DNA of 32,525 nucleotides from Patescibacteria group bacterium (GCA_028718865.1 JAQUKX010000009.1:1-32525); one strand, 5' to 3'; shown: positions 5,407 to 13,848, numbered from the stretch's first letter. Notes: a model not told the origin generated them from the letters alone. Made by a program: numbers and translations.

Positions 5407-5854
5407 TTTTTTTATTATCGCCCACAACATCAGAAGTCTTTATAATATCGGGACTATTTTCCGGACAGCCGACGCCATGGGGGTCGACTGTTTGTTTTTG
5501 ACCGGCTATAGTGCCAAGCCGCCGCGGTCGGAAATAAGCAAGGTGGCCTTGGGAGCGGAAAATAGCGTCAGCTGGCAGTATTACCAAAGCCTGTCTTATC
5601 TTTTGAAAAAATTAAAAAAATCCGGAGTAAAAATAATTGCTCTAGAAACAGGCGATCAGTCTATTGATTATCGGGATTTTAAGCCTGAATTTCCCTTGGC
5701 TTTGCTTTTGGGAAATGAAGTCAGAGGCTTATCCGCCAGCCGGCTCAAACAGGCGGATTTGGCCATTAGCTTGCCTATGCGCGGGAAAAAAGAATCCCTC
5801 AATGTAGTAATAGCCATGGCAGTGGCCGGCTATCATATTACTAGCTTTCGCTGA
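5393..5854 (+). CDS. SpoU/TrmH-family RNA 2'-O-methyltransferase
   Basis: A 153-aa protein consisting of just the SPOUT catalytic domain. The three diagnostic motifs are present: motif 1 HNIRSLYNIGTIFRTADAMG (about residues 11-30), motif 2 LLLGNEVRGLS (about 104-114), and motif 3 ISLPMRGKKESLNVVIAMA (about 125-143). Together these build the knotted S-adenosylmethionine site; the Arg of motif 1 and the Asn in ESLN are typical catalytic or binding residues. Members methylate a ribose 2'-OH of tRNA or rRNA. The short length without an N-terminal substrate-binding domain resembles TrmH/TrmL-type tRNA enzymes, but the target cannot be told from sequence. The gene starts inside the end of the upstream membrane-protein gene, which points to co-translation. 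Confidence 0.9.
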   Translation: MTTNSFFIIAHNIRSLYNIGTIFRTADAMGVDCLFLTGYSAKPPRSEISKVALGAENSVSWQYYQSLSYLLKKLKKSGVKIIALETGDQSIDYRDFKPEFPLALLLGNEVRGLSASRLKQADLAISLPMRGKKESLNVVIAMAVAGYHITSFR

Positions 5855-5865
5855 ATAGCTTATTT

Positions 5866-5874
5866 TGGTATAAT
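5866..5874 (+). promoter_or_regulatory. extended -10 promoter element
   Basis: TGGTATAAT (TG-n-TATAAT) lies 32 nt before the ATG at 5907. The -35 is poor, as is common with extended -10 promoters. The start would be near 5881, giving a leader of about 26 nt. Confidence 0.5.
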
Positions 5875-5906
5875 AAAAGCGTAATAATTAATAAGAAGTA
5901 TTTTTT

Positions 5907-6134
5907 ATGTCTTTACATAAAATAGTCGAGCTGGTTTTTACCATGGTAATATTACTTTTCTTAGCGATCATTGTTTTGGCAGTACTGGTCGGCATATCTT
6001 TGGTTCAACAACTGGCTTCTTTTGAGGTTGGTTTTAAAGGCCAAGTATTTTTTATCGCCGGCATGTTTTCCGTTTTTCTCTATATCATGAAAATGATAGT
6101 GGATAGGATCAAAGAATATAATCGTTATATTTAA
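5907..6134 (+). CDS. small membrane protein, unknown function (75 aa)
   Basis: Two hydrophobic segments (about residues 9-34, VFTMVILLFLAIIVLAVLVG, and 47-65, VFFIAGMFSVFLYIMKMIV) with a short linker and a basic C-terminus (DRIKEYNRY), so both ends would be cytoplasmic. No family recognised. It has an extended -10 promoter just upstream and sits 10 nt before the PfkB kinase gene, probably as the first gene of that operon. Confidence 0.6.
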   Translation: MSLHKIVELVFTMVILLFLAIIVLAVLVGISLVQQLASFEVGFKGQVFFIAGMFSVFLYIMKMIVDRIKEYNRYI

Positions 6135-6144
6135 GTAATTTTTT

Positions 6145-7134
6145 ATGAGAAAAAGTGTTATCACCACCATCGGCGGGGCTGCCCGCGATATTATGTTTTA
6201 TACCAATGAAGCGGTTTTGATTGACAACAAGCATGATTTGCTGCGTCAGAAGCTAATCGGGGTGGAGTATGGCGCCAAGATTTACAGCGAAAAGATTTTT
6301 TTGACTTATGGCGGTGGAGGCATGAATACGGCCGTCAATCTTGCCGGCTTGGGAATAAAGACTAGAACGATTTTGTCTTTGGGAGATGATTTTGTCAGTC
6401 AAGACATCATCAAATATCTCCGAAAAAGATCAATTGACACTACTCTGGTAAAAAGACAGAAAAATATTTATACAGGCACTTCTTTTATTTTAAATACTCA
6501 TTCTTACAATGATAGGGTTATTTTTGTTTCCCGCGGCGCCAACAATCAGCTCAAGCTTGATGCGCGGCTAGTGAAAAAAATAAATTCCCAATGGGTTTAT
6601 CTCACAGCTTTGGCAGTTGGCTGGCAAAACAGCTTGAATATCCTTTTTGAGTATTGCCGGAAAAATAAAATAAAAATAGCCTGGAATCCAGGAGCTACCG
6701 AACTCAAAGCTGGCTTGAAAAAACTGGCGCCTTACATGAAAAATACCCAAGTGTTTATAGTCAATCGTGATGAGGCTTTGGAACTGGTTATCAGCAGTCA
6801 AGGTCGGAAAATCAAAGATAATATTGATTTTTTACTAAAGACTCTCCACGCTTGCGGCCAAAGCCTGACGGTGATTACCGATGGCAAACACGGCGCTTAT
6901 CTTTATGATGGCCAAAAGAAGTATTTTCGATCGGCTTTAAAAAGAAAAGCCTTAAATACTACTGGCACTGGTGATGCTTTTGGCTCATCTTTGGTGGCTG
7001 GAATTATAAAATATAAAGGAGATCTGGAAAAATCCCTCAAGTTAGCCATAGTAAACAGCAATAGCGTTATAATGAAAATAGGCGCTCAAGAGGGCTTGCT
7101 TGGGGCGCGGGATTTGAAAAAATATAAATTGTGA
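6145..7134 (+). CDS. PfkB-family (ribokinase-like) carbohydrate kinase
   Basis: A 329-aa protein of normal length for the family. Signature 1 is GGGGMNTAVNLAGLG (residues 56-70), which contacts the sugar. Signature 2 is NTTGTGDAFGSSLVAGI (271-287), with D277 the expected catalytic base and the GTGD loop forming the anion hole. VITDGKHGAYLYDG (243-256) is the usual strand and ATP-site segment. The family phosphorylates sugars, nucleosides or sugar phosphates using ATP; the substrate is not clear here. It precedes pduL and ackA, so it may feed a sugar route ending in acyl-CoA, but this is inference. No Shine-Dalgarno sequence; the start is TTTTTTATG. Confidence 0.88.
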   Translation: MRKSVITTIGGAARDIMFYTNEAVLIDNKHDLLRQKLIGVEYGAKIYSEKIFLTYGGGGMNTAVNLAGLGIKTRTILSLGDDFVSQDIIKYLRKRSIDTTLVKRQKNIYTGTSFILNTHSYNDRVIFVSRGANNQLKLDARLVKKINSQWVYLTALAVGWQNSLNILFEYCRKNKIKIAWNPGATELKAGLKKLAPYMKNTQVFIVNRDEALELVISSQGRKIKDNIDFLLKTLHACGQSLTVITDGKHGAYLYDGQKKYFRSALKRKALNTTGTGDAFGSSLVAGIIKYKGDLEKSLKLAIVNSNSVIMKIGAQEGLLGARDLKKYKL

Positions 7135-7151
7135 ATAAGGACTAATATTTT

Positions 7152-7718
7152 ATGAAAAAAGTAATTGCTGAAATTTCCGCTAGGCATATCCATATTTCCA
7201 GAGCTCATCTGGATAAGCTTTTTGGCAAAGGTTATGAGCTCAAAGCAATCAAAGAGCTTTCTCAACCAGGAGAATTTGCTGCCCAAGAAGAGGTGAAAAT
7301 TATTGGTCCAAAAAATAATATTACTATGCGTATAGTGGGTCCAGCCAGAAAACAAACGCAAATTGAATTAGCTGTTACTGATGCTAGAGCTCTGGGGATT
7401 AATCCGATTTTTCGTGTTTCCGGTGATCTCAAAAGCAGTTCAGGTGGTGTAATGCTCAAAGGACCTAAGGGCTTAGTCAAATTGATCAGTGGATTAATAG
7501 TGCCACTGAGACATTTGCATATCTCTGAGGCCGATGCCAAGAAATGGAAATTAAAAAACGGCCAAAAAGTAAAAGCCAGAGTCGGCGGAGAAAGAGGATT
7601 GGTATTTGATAATATTGTTGTCAGAGTGGGCAATTATAATACTCGGATTCATTTGGATACTGATGAAGCCAATGCCGCGGGCTTGGGTGGCTGTAGCAAA
7701 ATAGATTTGTTAGTATGA
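7152..7718 (+). CDS. pduL: phosphate acyltransferase, PduL family
   Basis: A 188-aa protein with the two-domain PduL layout. Each half opens with the His pair that binds zinc: SARHIHIS (H12, H14) and LRHLHISEADA (H121, H123). Between them lies the conserved QTQIELAVTDARALGI segment. PduL enzymes convert acyl-CoA and phosphate to acyl-phosphate and CoA, as Pta does but without homology to it. There is no N-terminal encapsulation peptide and no microcompartment shell gene nearby, so the enzyme is probably cytosolic. It stands 71 nt upstream of an acetate kinase homologue, forming the pair that makes ATP from acetyl-CoA. Whether acetyl- or propionyl-CoA is used is unknown. Confidence 0.92.
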   Translation: MKKVIAEISARHIHISRAHLDKLFGKGYELKAIKELSQPGEFAAQEEVKIIGPKNNITMRIVGPARKQTQIELAVTDARALGINPIFRVSGDLKSSSGGVMLKGPKGLVKLISGLIVPLRHLHISEADAKKWKLKNGQKVKARVGGERGLVFDNIVVRVGNYNTRIHLDTDEANAAGLGGCSKIDLLV

Positions 7719-7789
7719 ATCCCGTTAGAAATTTGAGAGGCAGATTTCTTTTAGGGGAAAATTAAAAATAACAATTAATTTCTAAAAGG

Positions 7790-8938
7790 GTGAGTAGGCA
7801 TCTATTAATTTTAAATAATGGCAGTAGCAGTTTGAAGTTTTCAGTCTTTGCCCTAGGCAAAGAATTGGGTAATGAGGTTTTGACTGGTTCTTTTAGTCTT
7901 TATGGTCAAAAAAGCGTTTTGACTTACAGCCAAGGCAGAAAAAAAACTCGGATAAACTATCAAAGCGCTTATGATTTGTCGGCTTGGTGGCGGCATTTGC
8001 TAGGACTTTTGACCAAGTTTGACATTGCTTATGTTGGTTTTCGCTTGGTTCATGGCGGTGAAGAATTCAATCAAGTGCAAAAAATAGACAAAAATTTGCT
8101 TACCCGGGTTAAAAAATATAATCAGCTGGCGCCTTTGCATAATCCGACTACTTTGGCATTGGTTCAATTGGCCAAGCAAACTTGGCCTAGAGCCAAGATG
8201 GCGCTTACTTTTGACACAGCTTGGCATCGGAGCATGGCGCCGGAAGCATATCTTTATTCTTTGCCTTTGCAATATTACAAAAATTACGGCATCAGAAAAT
8301 ACGGCTTTCATGGACTGAGTCATGAAGCAGCCGCTCTCTACGCCGCCAAAAAGCTGGGCAAAAGTATTTCACAGCTCAGTCTCATCAGCTGTCATCTGGG
8401 TTCTGGCTCCAGCTTGGCTTGGGTAGTAAATGGCAAGGTCAAAGATACTACTATGGGCTTTTCTCCTAATGAAGGCCTGACCATGGCTACCAGAAGCGGT
8501 GATTTGCCATCGGGCGTAGTGCTTTATATGGCACGGGAGCTAAAAATCCCCCTCAAAGAAATTGATATTATTTTGAACAAACAATCAGGTCTTTTGGGCT
8601 TGTCTGGACTGGCTGATTTGAGAGACGTCCTGTTGGCGGCGGGCTATCGGGTAGCTGATTATAAATCAAGTTATAAGTTTAATTCCGAGCAGAGAAAAAT
8701 GGCTAAGACAGCTTTGGCGGTTTATGTCTATGATATTCGTCGCTATCTGGCTTCTTATCTGGCTATGAGCAAGAAATTGGAGACAATTGTTTTTGGCGGC
8801 ACGGTTTCTCAAAACAAAGACATCAGACGACTGGTTCTCAAAGATCTCAATTTACCCAAAGGAATAAAAATATTTATTGCCCCAGAAGGGGAAATGAAAA
8901 ATATAGCTCAAAAAACAATCCAATGTTTGAAAAAATAA
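7790..8938 (+). CDS. ackA: acetate kinase family protein, divergent in active site
   Basis: The start is GTG at 7790, which places LLILNNGSSSLKFSVF (N9) at the N-terminus as in the family; 382 aa against about 400 usual. Kept features: RLVHGGE (R85, H88), TFDTAWHRSM (D142), RKYGFHGLSHE (H174), and TRSGD (R235). Departures: HLGNGAS is HLGSGSS, GTRSGDxDP is ATRSGDLPSG, and the C-terminal FTxGIGEN block is FGGTVSQN, so the metal-binding glutamate (E384 in the Methanosarcina enzyme) is Q341. The reaction expected from the pduL neighbour is acyl-phosphate plus ADP to acid plus ATP. The changes may mean different kinetics, another acyl substrate, or a clade-specific active site. The end overlaps the next gene by 16 nt. 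Confidence 0.85.
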   Translation: MSRHLLILNNGSSSLKFSVFALGKELGNEVLTGSFSLYGQKSVLTYSQGRKKTRINYQSAYDLSAWWRHLLGLLTKFDIAYVGFRLVHGGEEFNQVQKIDKNLLTRVKKYNQLAPLHNPTTLALVQLAKQTWPRAKMALTFDTAWHRSMAPEAYLYSLPLQYYKNYGIRKYGFHGLSHEAAALYAAKKLGKSISQLSLISCHLGSGSSLAWVVNGKVKDTTMGFSPNEGLTMATRSGDLPSGVVLYMARELKIPLKEIDIILNKQSGLLGLSGLADLRDVLLAAGYRVADYKSSYKFNSEQRKMAKTALAVYVYDIRRYLASYLAMSKKLETIVFGGTVSQNKDIRRLVLKDLNLPKGIKIFIAPEGEMKNIAQKTIQCLKK

Positions 8939-9351
8939 AAATAGCCCAAGCCCAAGAAAACGGGGACATCATCGGCAAACTGGAAGCTGATGACCAAAAA
9001 ATGGTGGAGCTAAACAGCTCTTTGCTTAATATTTTGGACGAGTATCAGACGCTTAATTTTTCCCAGTCAAGCCAAACTTTTTTCAGTTTTAATAATCCTT
9101 ATTTTTGGGCTTTGCTTATCGGTCTTTTGCTTTTGGCTTTGGCTTTGGGCACTTTGATGAAAGAATTGAAGAAGGGTTCATCGTCTTCGCCTGCTTTGCC
9201 AAAAATGACTGATACTGCCAAGACAGTAGTGCCACCGCTTACAACTAATACTGCACCTGTCCAGGCCAGCAAAGAACAAAGTGCGGTCAAGGCCAGCCAG
9301 AGGGCGGCCAAAAAATCGTTGAAAATAAAAGTAGTAAAAGTCAAAAAATAA
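8923..9351 (+). CDS. single-pass membrane protein with basic low-complexity tail (142 aa)
   Basis: The gene starts inside the end of ackA. Residues 1-58 are polar; about 60-79 form one transmembrane helix (FWALLIGLLLLALALGTLM); the remainder is Thr/Pro/Ala/Lys-rich, low in complexity and ends in a strongly basic stretch (KKSLKIKVVKVKK). No domain recognised. By the positive-inside rule the basic tail would be cytoplasmic, where it could touch nucleic acid or the inner leaflet. The frame is long and follows ackA directly, so I consider it real. Confidence 0.6.
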   Translation: MFEKIKIAQAQENGDIIGKLEADDQKMVELNSSLLNILDEYQTLNFSQSSQTFFSFNNPYFWALLIGLLLLALALGTLMKELKKGSSSSPALPKMTDTAKTVVPPLTTNTAPVQASKEQSAVKASQRAAKKSLKIKVVKVKK

Positions 9352-9375
9352 TTTTGAAAATTTTATCAGCCGCTG

Positions 9376-9394
9376 AACCCGCTTTGGGTTTTTA
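9376..9394 (+). terminator. weak intrinsic terminator before recJ
   Basis: AACCC (9376-9380), loop GCTTT, GGGTT (9386-9390), then TTTAGTTTAATTTTTT. The short stem makes it uncertain. It would end the pduL-ackA transcript. Confidence 0.4.
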
Positions 9395-9406
9395 GTTTAA
9401 TTTTTT

Positions 9407-11113
9407 ATGCCTTTGTATATTTGGAAAAATCCGACCAGTATTGACAAAGAAGTTTTGGAAGAGTTCCCCGAGCTTCACCCTATTGTGGTGCAGCTGCTTT
9501 ATAATCGCGGCTTAAAGACACAAAAGGAAATAGACGAATTTTTATATCCCGAATACAGCCAAGATGTCCATAATCCATATTTGTTTAGGGATATGGACAA
9601 GGCTTGCCGGCGCATTTATCAAGCTATAGAAAAAAAAGAAAAAATAACTGTTTACGGGGATTATGATGCTGACGGAGTTTGTGCCGCTGTTATTTTGAAG
9701 ACAGTTTTAGAAAAATTGGGAGCAGAAGTAGAAGTGTATTTGCCTCATCGGGAAAAACAGGGCTATGGGCTCAATCTCAAAGCAATTGAAGAAATAGCCG
9801 CCGCCGGAACCAAACTGATCATTACTTGCGACTGCGGTATTAGCAATGTGGAAGAAGTGGCGCTGGCCAACAAAAATAAAGTAGATGTAATTATCAGCGA
9901 TCATCATAGTGAGCCGGAGAAATTACCGGATGCTTTGGCCATTATTCATCCTCGGCTTGAAGGGGAGAAATATCCTTTCAAGTTTCTGGCCGGCGGCGGC
10001 GTGGCTTTCAAGCTAGCGCAGGGACTGATTCAAAAATCCAAGCAACTTAACGAGCGGGAAAAAGAAATAGAAGAAAAATGGCTTTTGGATCTGGTGGCCA
10101 TTTCCACAGTGGCCGATATGATGCCGCTTTTGGGAGAAAATCGGACTTTGCTCAAATATGGATTATTGGTACTTAGAAAAACCAAGCGTCCGGGTTTACT
10201 CCAACTTATCAAGGTAGCCAATTTGACGCCGGAAAAAATTAATGCTCAAAATATCGGTTTTTCTTTGGGACCGCGCATCAATGCTGCCGGAAGAATGGAT
10301 CATGCCAATTTGGCTTATTATACCTTGATTGAAAAAGACGAGGATAAAGCGGCTATTCTGGCCGGCAATATTAATCAGTCTAATATTGATAGGCAAAAAA
10401 TGACCGAGCAAATGGTCAAAGAAGCCAAGGAAATGAAGCTGAATCAGTCTGAAAAATTGCTGGCTTTTTATAAAGCGGACTGGCCAGTGGGACTGACCGG
10501 CTTGGTAGCCGGCCGCCTGCTCAAGGATTTTGGCAAGCCAGCCATAGTCATGACCAAGGTGGGCGAACAAATAATCGGCTCAGCCCGTTCAATAGAAGGA
10601 TTTGATATCAGCGCTTTACTTAGTGTCAATCAGTCTTTGCTCAATCGTTTTGGCGGGCATCCGCAGGCGGCCGGATTTGCTTTGAGCGAAAAAAACAAAG
10701 ATCAATTTGTCGCCAATCTAAAAGAGGCGGCAGAAAATATCAAAGACAGCGACTTGCAAAAAAAACTGGAAATAGAGCTGGAGATAGATTTTTTGGATAT
10801 CAGCTGGGAGTTGATGGATATGTTGGAAAAATTCGAGCCTTATGGCCATCAAAATCCTGAGTCGGTTTTTATGTCCAGAAATATTTTTATCCAATCAGCT
10901 AGGAGAGTGGGTCTGGATCAAAAACATTGGAAGCTGGAGCTGGCCAAAGATGGCTGTAGCCGAGGGGCAATTGCTTTTTTTATGGGGGATATTGATTTGG
11001 CAGTCGGCCAGGAAGTGGATGTGGTCTATAATTTGAGCATCAATCAATACAATGGCAGTCGAGAAATCCAAATGGTAGTCAAAGATATCAAGTCAGCGGA
11101 GAAAAATATTTAA
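9407..11113 (+). CDS. recJ: single-stranded-DNA-specific exonuclease RecJ
   Basis: 568 aa, normal for RecJ. The DHH-superfamily motifs are in order: VYGDYDADGV (D85, D87, D89), TCDCGIS (D142) and SDHHSEP (D165-H166-H167), which bind the two metal ions. GPRINAAGRMDHA follows, then the DHHA1 substrate-binding motif GGHPQAAGFAL and a C-terminal OB-like domain. RecJ degrades single-stranded DNA 5' to 3' in recombination and mismatch or base-excision repair. It is followed by the RNase H and delta' genes, a small DNA metabolism group. The start is TTTTTTATG without a Shine-Dalgarno sequence. Confidence 0.96.
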   Translation: MPLYIWKNPTSIDKEVLEEFPELHPIVVQLLYNRGLKTQKEIDEFLYPEYSQDVHNPYLFRDMDKACRRIYQAIEKKEKITVYGDYDADGVCAAVILKTVLEKLGAEVEVYLPHREKQGYGLNLKAIEEIAAAGTKLIITCDCGISNVEEVALANKNKVDVIISDHHSEPEKLPDALAIIHPRLEGEKYPFKFLAGGGVAFKLAQGLIQKSKQLNEREKEIEEKWLLDLVAISTVADMMPLLGENRTLLKYGLLVLRKTKRPGLLQLIKVANLTPEKINAQNIGFSLGPRINAAGRMDHANLAYYTLIEKDEDKAAILAGNINQSNIDRQKMTEQMVKEAKEMKLNQSEKLLAFYKADWPVGLTGLVAGRLLKDFGKPAIVMTKVGEQIIGSARSIEGFDISALLSVNQSLLNRFGGHPQAAGFALSEKNKDQFVANLKEAAENIKDSDLQKKLEIELEIDFLDISWELMDMLEKFEPYGHQNPESVFMSRNIFIQSARRVGLDQKHWKLELAKDGCSRGAIAFFMGDIDLAVGQEVDVVYNLSINQYNGSREIQMVVKDIKSAEKNI

Positions 11114-11129
11114 AAATTAGCAAATAGAA

Positions 11130-11540
11130 ATGTATAAGCTATTTACTGACGGCGGAGCCAGAGGAAACCCGGGTCCGGCCGCTATAGGCGGAGTACTCTA
11201 TCAAGATGAAAAAATCCTGGATTCTTTTTCTCTTTATATCGGGCACGGCACCAACAATCAAGCAGAGTACAAAGCGATTATTTTCGGTTTGGAGCTGGCT
11301 AAAAAGCAGGGCGTGAACGAGCTGGCTTGTTTTTTGGATAGCGAGCTGGTGGTCAAGCAGCTCAACCAAGAGTACAAAGTCAAAGATGCCGAACTAGCCA
11401 AGCTTTTTGTCAGAGCTTGGAATTTGTCTTTGCAGTTCAAAAAAATATCTTTTTCCCATGTCCGGCGAGAAAAAAATAAAGAAGCCGATAAGCTGCTCAA
11501 TCAGGCCCTGGAAAAACAACTGAAAAACTCCGCTATTTAG
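11130..11540 (+). CDS. ribonuclease HI family protein
   Basis: 136 aa, the RNase H fold only. The four carboxylates are D7 (FTDGGARGNPGPAA), E46 (NNQAEYKA), D70 (CFLDSELVV) and D120 (NKEADKL), with H110 in SHVRRE as the flexible histidine. It therefore should be active in cutting the RNA strand of RNA-DNA hybrids (Okazaki primers, R-loops). The short length and lack of the basic protrusion resemble the YpdQ/RNase HI-like group rather than E. coli RnhA. It follows recJ after 16 nt, probably in the same operon. Confidence 0.92.
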   Translation: MYKLFTDGGARGNPGPAAIGGVLYQDEKILDSFSLYIGHGTNNQAEYKAIIFGLELAKKQGVNELACFLDSELVVKQLNQEYKVKDAELAKLFVRAWNLSLQFKKISFSHVRREKNKEADKLLNQALEKQLKNSAI

Positions 11541-11575
11541 CTAGATTAGCTTCAATTTTTAACTTGCAAAAGGGA

Positions 11576-11604
11576 TTGATTTTTCCTTTTTAAAATGGTA
11601 TTTT
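11576..11604 (+). promoter_or_regulatory. promoter of holB (leaderless)
   Basis: TTGATT (11576-11581), a 17-nt spacer ending in TGG, and TATTTT (11599-11604). The ATG at 11612 is 8 nt after the -10, so the mRNA would begin at or next to the start codon. An alternative -10, TATAAT at 11604-11609, would put the start beyond the ATG. Confidence 0.5.
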
Positions 11605-11611
11605 ATAATCA

Positions 11612-12613
11612 ATGAGTTATGAATTTAAGTGGCCAGTTTATGGCCACAGTAGTCAGACCCAATTCCTCAAAAGCCTGATTTTGCAAAAGCGCTTGGCCAA
11701 TGCTTATTTATTTTACGGTCCGGCTGGTTTGGGCAAAAAATTCGTGGCGGATTTTTTTGTCCGCAGTTTTTATTGCCAGTCTGATAGCACCAAGCCTTGC
11801 GGTCAATGTCAAAATTGTCTAGCTATAGGCAAAAAAATATTTTTTGATTTGTACAAACTGGGAGACAGGGAAGAGCTGTCAATAGACAATATCAGGGGTT
11901 TTTTACAGAAATTGTCTTTATCCAGCTTGACGGCCAATCATAAAATAGCGCTGATTTACGGTGCCGATACTATCAATCTTTTCGGCGCCAATGCCCTTTT
12001 AAAAACCTTGGAGGAACCACCGGCCAAAACCACTTTAATATTGATAAGCGATTCTATAGAAAATTTGCCAGCTACTGTATTATCTCGCTGCCAATTATTG
12101 AAGTTCAGGCCTATTAGCCGACAAAATATGCTGCTTTGGTTGGAAAATTTTGATTTTTCACCGGCCGAAAGAGAAACTATTGTTAATTTGTCTTTTGGCC
12201 GACCGGGCTTGGCTTTGAAAATAATGGAGGATAATTTGGCTGAATTTAAAAAGGCCAATAATTTTATTATAAAAATGCTCTCCGGCAGCCGCTTCAATTA
12301 TATGCAGACTTTGGACAAATGGTTTGAAATTTTAAAAAAAGAAAATCCTGATAGCAAGATAAGCGATCTGGGAAGCTTGACCAAGAAATATTTGGCTTGG
12401 CTGGAGCTGATTTTGCGGGACTTGCTTTATTTGAAGCTAAAAAGAGAACCGGTCAATGAAATTTATCAGACTGAACTGACTAACATTGCCAAGGATTTTA
12501 GTCAGGAAGGTATTTTGAAAAATTTGCTTTCTTTGGACAAAGCCAAGCAGAGACTGGATCGCAATGCTTCGCCCCAGCTTTTGTGGGAAAATTTATTTTT
12601 GGAAATCAAATAA
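11612..12613 (+). CDS. holB: DNA polymerase III delta' subunit
   Basis: 333 aa. N-terminal AAA+ ATPase-like fold with P-loop GPAGLGKK (residues 36-43), a zinc module with Cys55, 63, 66 and 69 (CGQCQNC), the NALLKTLEEPP segment and the sensor/SRC motif at 158-160, followed by the small helical domain and a C-terminal collar-type domain. Delta' is a fixed part of the clamp loader that opens and places the sliding clamp. The P-loop is better conserved than in E. coli delta', where it is degenerate; it could still be confused with a short gamma/tau (DnaX) subunit, but the LEEPP and SRC context and single small C-terminal domain favour delta'. Confidence 0.9.
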   Translation: MSYEFKWPVYGHSSQTQFLKSLILQKRLANAYLFYGPAGLGKKFVADFFVRSFYCQSDSTKPCGQCQNCLAIGKKIFFDLYKLGDREELSIDNIRGFLQKLSLSSLTANHKIALIYGADTINLFGANALLKTLEEPPAKTTLILISDSIENLPATVLSRCQLLKFRPISRQNMLLWLENFDFSPAERETIVNLSFGRPGLALKIMEDNLAEFKKANNFIIKMLSGSRFNYMQTLDKWFEILKKENPDSKISDLGSLTKKYLAWLELILRDLLYLKLKREPVNEIYQTELTNIAKDFSQEGILKNLLSLDKAKQRLDRNASPQLLWENLFLEIK

Positions 12614-12622
12614 AAAACAAAT

Positions 12623-13834
12623 ATGAAAATGAAAAAAATATTTATTTTGCTTCTGCTGCCGATTTTTTTAAGCGGCTGTATCAGGGTGCAGACAGAAAGT
12701 ACGCCGCAAGCGGCTAGCGGTGGATTGTTTAGAACCCAGAATCTAGGGGAAAGCTGGGATAGAATGACCACGATTTATACGGCCGGCGGCAGAGCGCAAA
12801 ATTTTAATGCTTCCAGCATCACTACGATTGCTTTTGATACTTTGGATGAAAAAGCAATCTACGTCGGTACTAGCGCTGACGGAGTGTTTTTTAGCTACAA
12901 TTACGGCGAAGGCTGGTTCAATACCTTGACTGGCCGTGGTCCCATCAATGATATTGCTATTGATCCGCAGAGAAGTTGCAGTATTTTTGTGGCGGCTCAT
13001 AATACTATCTTTAGGACAAATGATTGTTCTCGCAATTGGGAAGCGGTATATTTTGAGGCTTTGGCCGGGCAGTTTATCACTGCTCTGGCAATTGACGCCC
13101 AAAATTCCAATATTATTTATGCCGGTACTTCTGGCGGCTCTTTTCTCAAGAGCCAGGATTATGGTTATTCTTGGAATGTCTTGCATCGCTTCGACAGAGA
13201 GCCGGTAAAAAAAATAATAGTGCAAAACCATTTTGATAATAATGTTTTGTATATGGCGACGGAAAAAACCGGTGTTTATCGCAGCGCTGACGGCGGTTTG
13301 AGCTGGCTGGATTTGAAGGAAACAAAAGTTGATCGAGCCAGTGTTGACGAAGACGCTATATTTCTTGAAAAAGTAAAAGAAAAAAAAGTCCAGTTGAGAA
13401 TTCCTGATTATCAAGATTTGCCGGACAATGAATACCAGCGGCTTTTAGATGCTAAATATCCGACTTTGAAAGGATTGGGAGCCAATGCCATTATTTATGG
13501 CTCTTTGAGCAGTGATCGCAGTGTCCGAGACGGAATAATTTACGCCAATAAAATGGGAATATTTCGTTTGAGTAATCCAGATACTGGTATGTGGTATTTC
13601 TTGGATCTGCTTACGCCGGAGTCAAGAGATAATATTTTCTCAGCTATTGTCAATCCCCAGAATACGCGGGAAATAATCTACGGCACCAGTAATGCCTTGT
13701 ATCGCTCTCATGACAACGGAGTAAACTGGTCAATCAGAAAATTGCCGACCGATTTTATAGCCAGAGTATTAGAGTTTTCCCCAGATAACAAGTTTCTTTA
13801 TCTAGGAGCTTACATGGTGCAGCAGCGCAGATAA
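12623..13834 (+). CDS. lipoprotein with BNR/Asp-box repeats (Ycf48/sortilin-like propeller)
   Basis: 403 aa with a lipoprotein signal peptide: MKMKKIFILLLLPIF then lipobox LSGC (Cys19). A series of Asp-box type repeats follows, such as SADGVFFSYNYGEGWF, TIFRTNDCSRNWE, SFLKSQDYGYSWN, GVYRSADGGLSWL and ALYRSHDNGVNWS, spaced about 40-60 residues apart, as in the beta-propellers of Ycf48, sortilin and sialidases. No sialidase catalytic residues are evident, so a binding or assembly role at the cell surface is more likely. It stands 9 nt after holB and 14 nt before frr, an odd place for a surface protein but within one transcript. Confidence 0.82.
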   Translation: MKMKKIFILLLLPIFLSGCIRVQTESTPQAASGGLFRTQNLGESWDRMTTIYTAGGRAQNFNASSITTIAFDTLDEKAIYVGTSADGVFFSYNYGEGWFNTLTGRGPINDIAIDPQRSCSIFVAAHNTIFRTNDCSRNWEAVYFEALAGQFITALAIDAQNSNIIYAGTSGGSFLKSQDYGYSWNVLHRFDREPVKKIIVQNHFDNNVLYMATEKTGVYRSADGGLSWLDLKETKVDRASVDEDAIFLEKVKEKKVQLRIPDYQDLPDNEYQRLLDAKYPTLKGLGANAIIYGSLSSDRSVRDGIIYANKMGIFRLSNPDTGMWYFLDLLTPESRDNIFSAIVNPQNTREIIYGTSNALYRSHDNGVNWSIRKLPTDFIARVLEFSPDNKFLYLGAYMVQQRR

Positions 13835-13848
13835 TTAATTTCAAATAT

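Noticed and set aside
11567-11590. Terminator before holB
   Set aside because: AAAAGGG...CCTTTTT can form a weak A/T hairpin, but it overlaps a well-spaced promoter and has no T-run beyond the stem.
12743-13414. 223-aa open frame on the minus strand
   Set aside because: It is antisense to the BNR lipoprotein, has no start signals and low-quality composition; the plus-strand gene is well supported.
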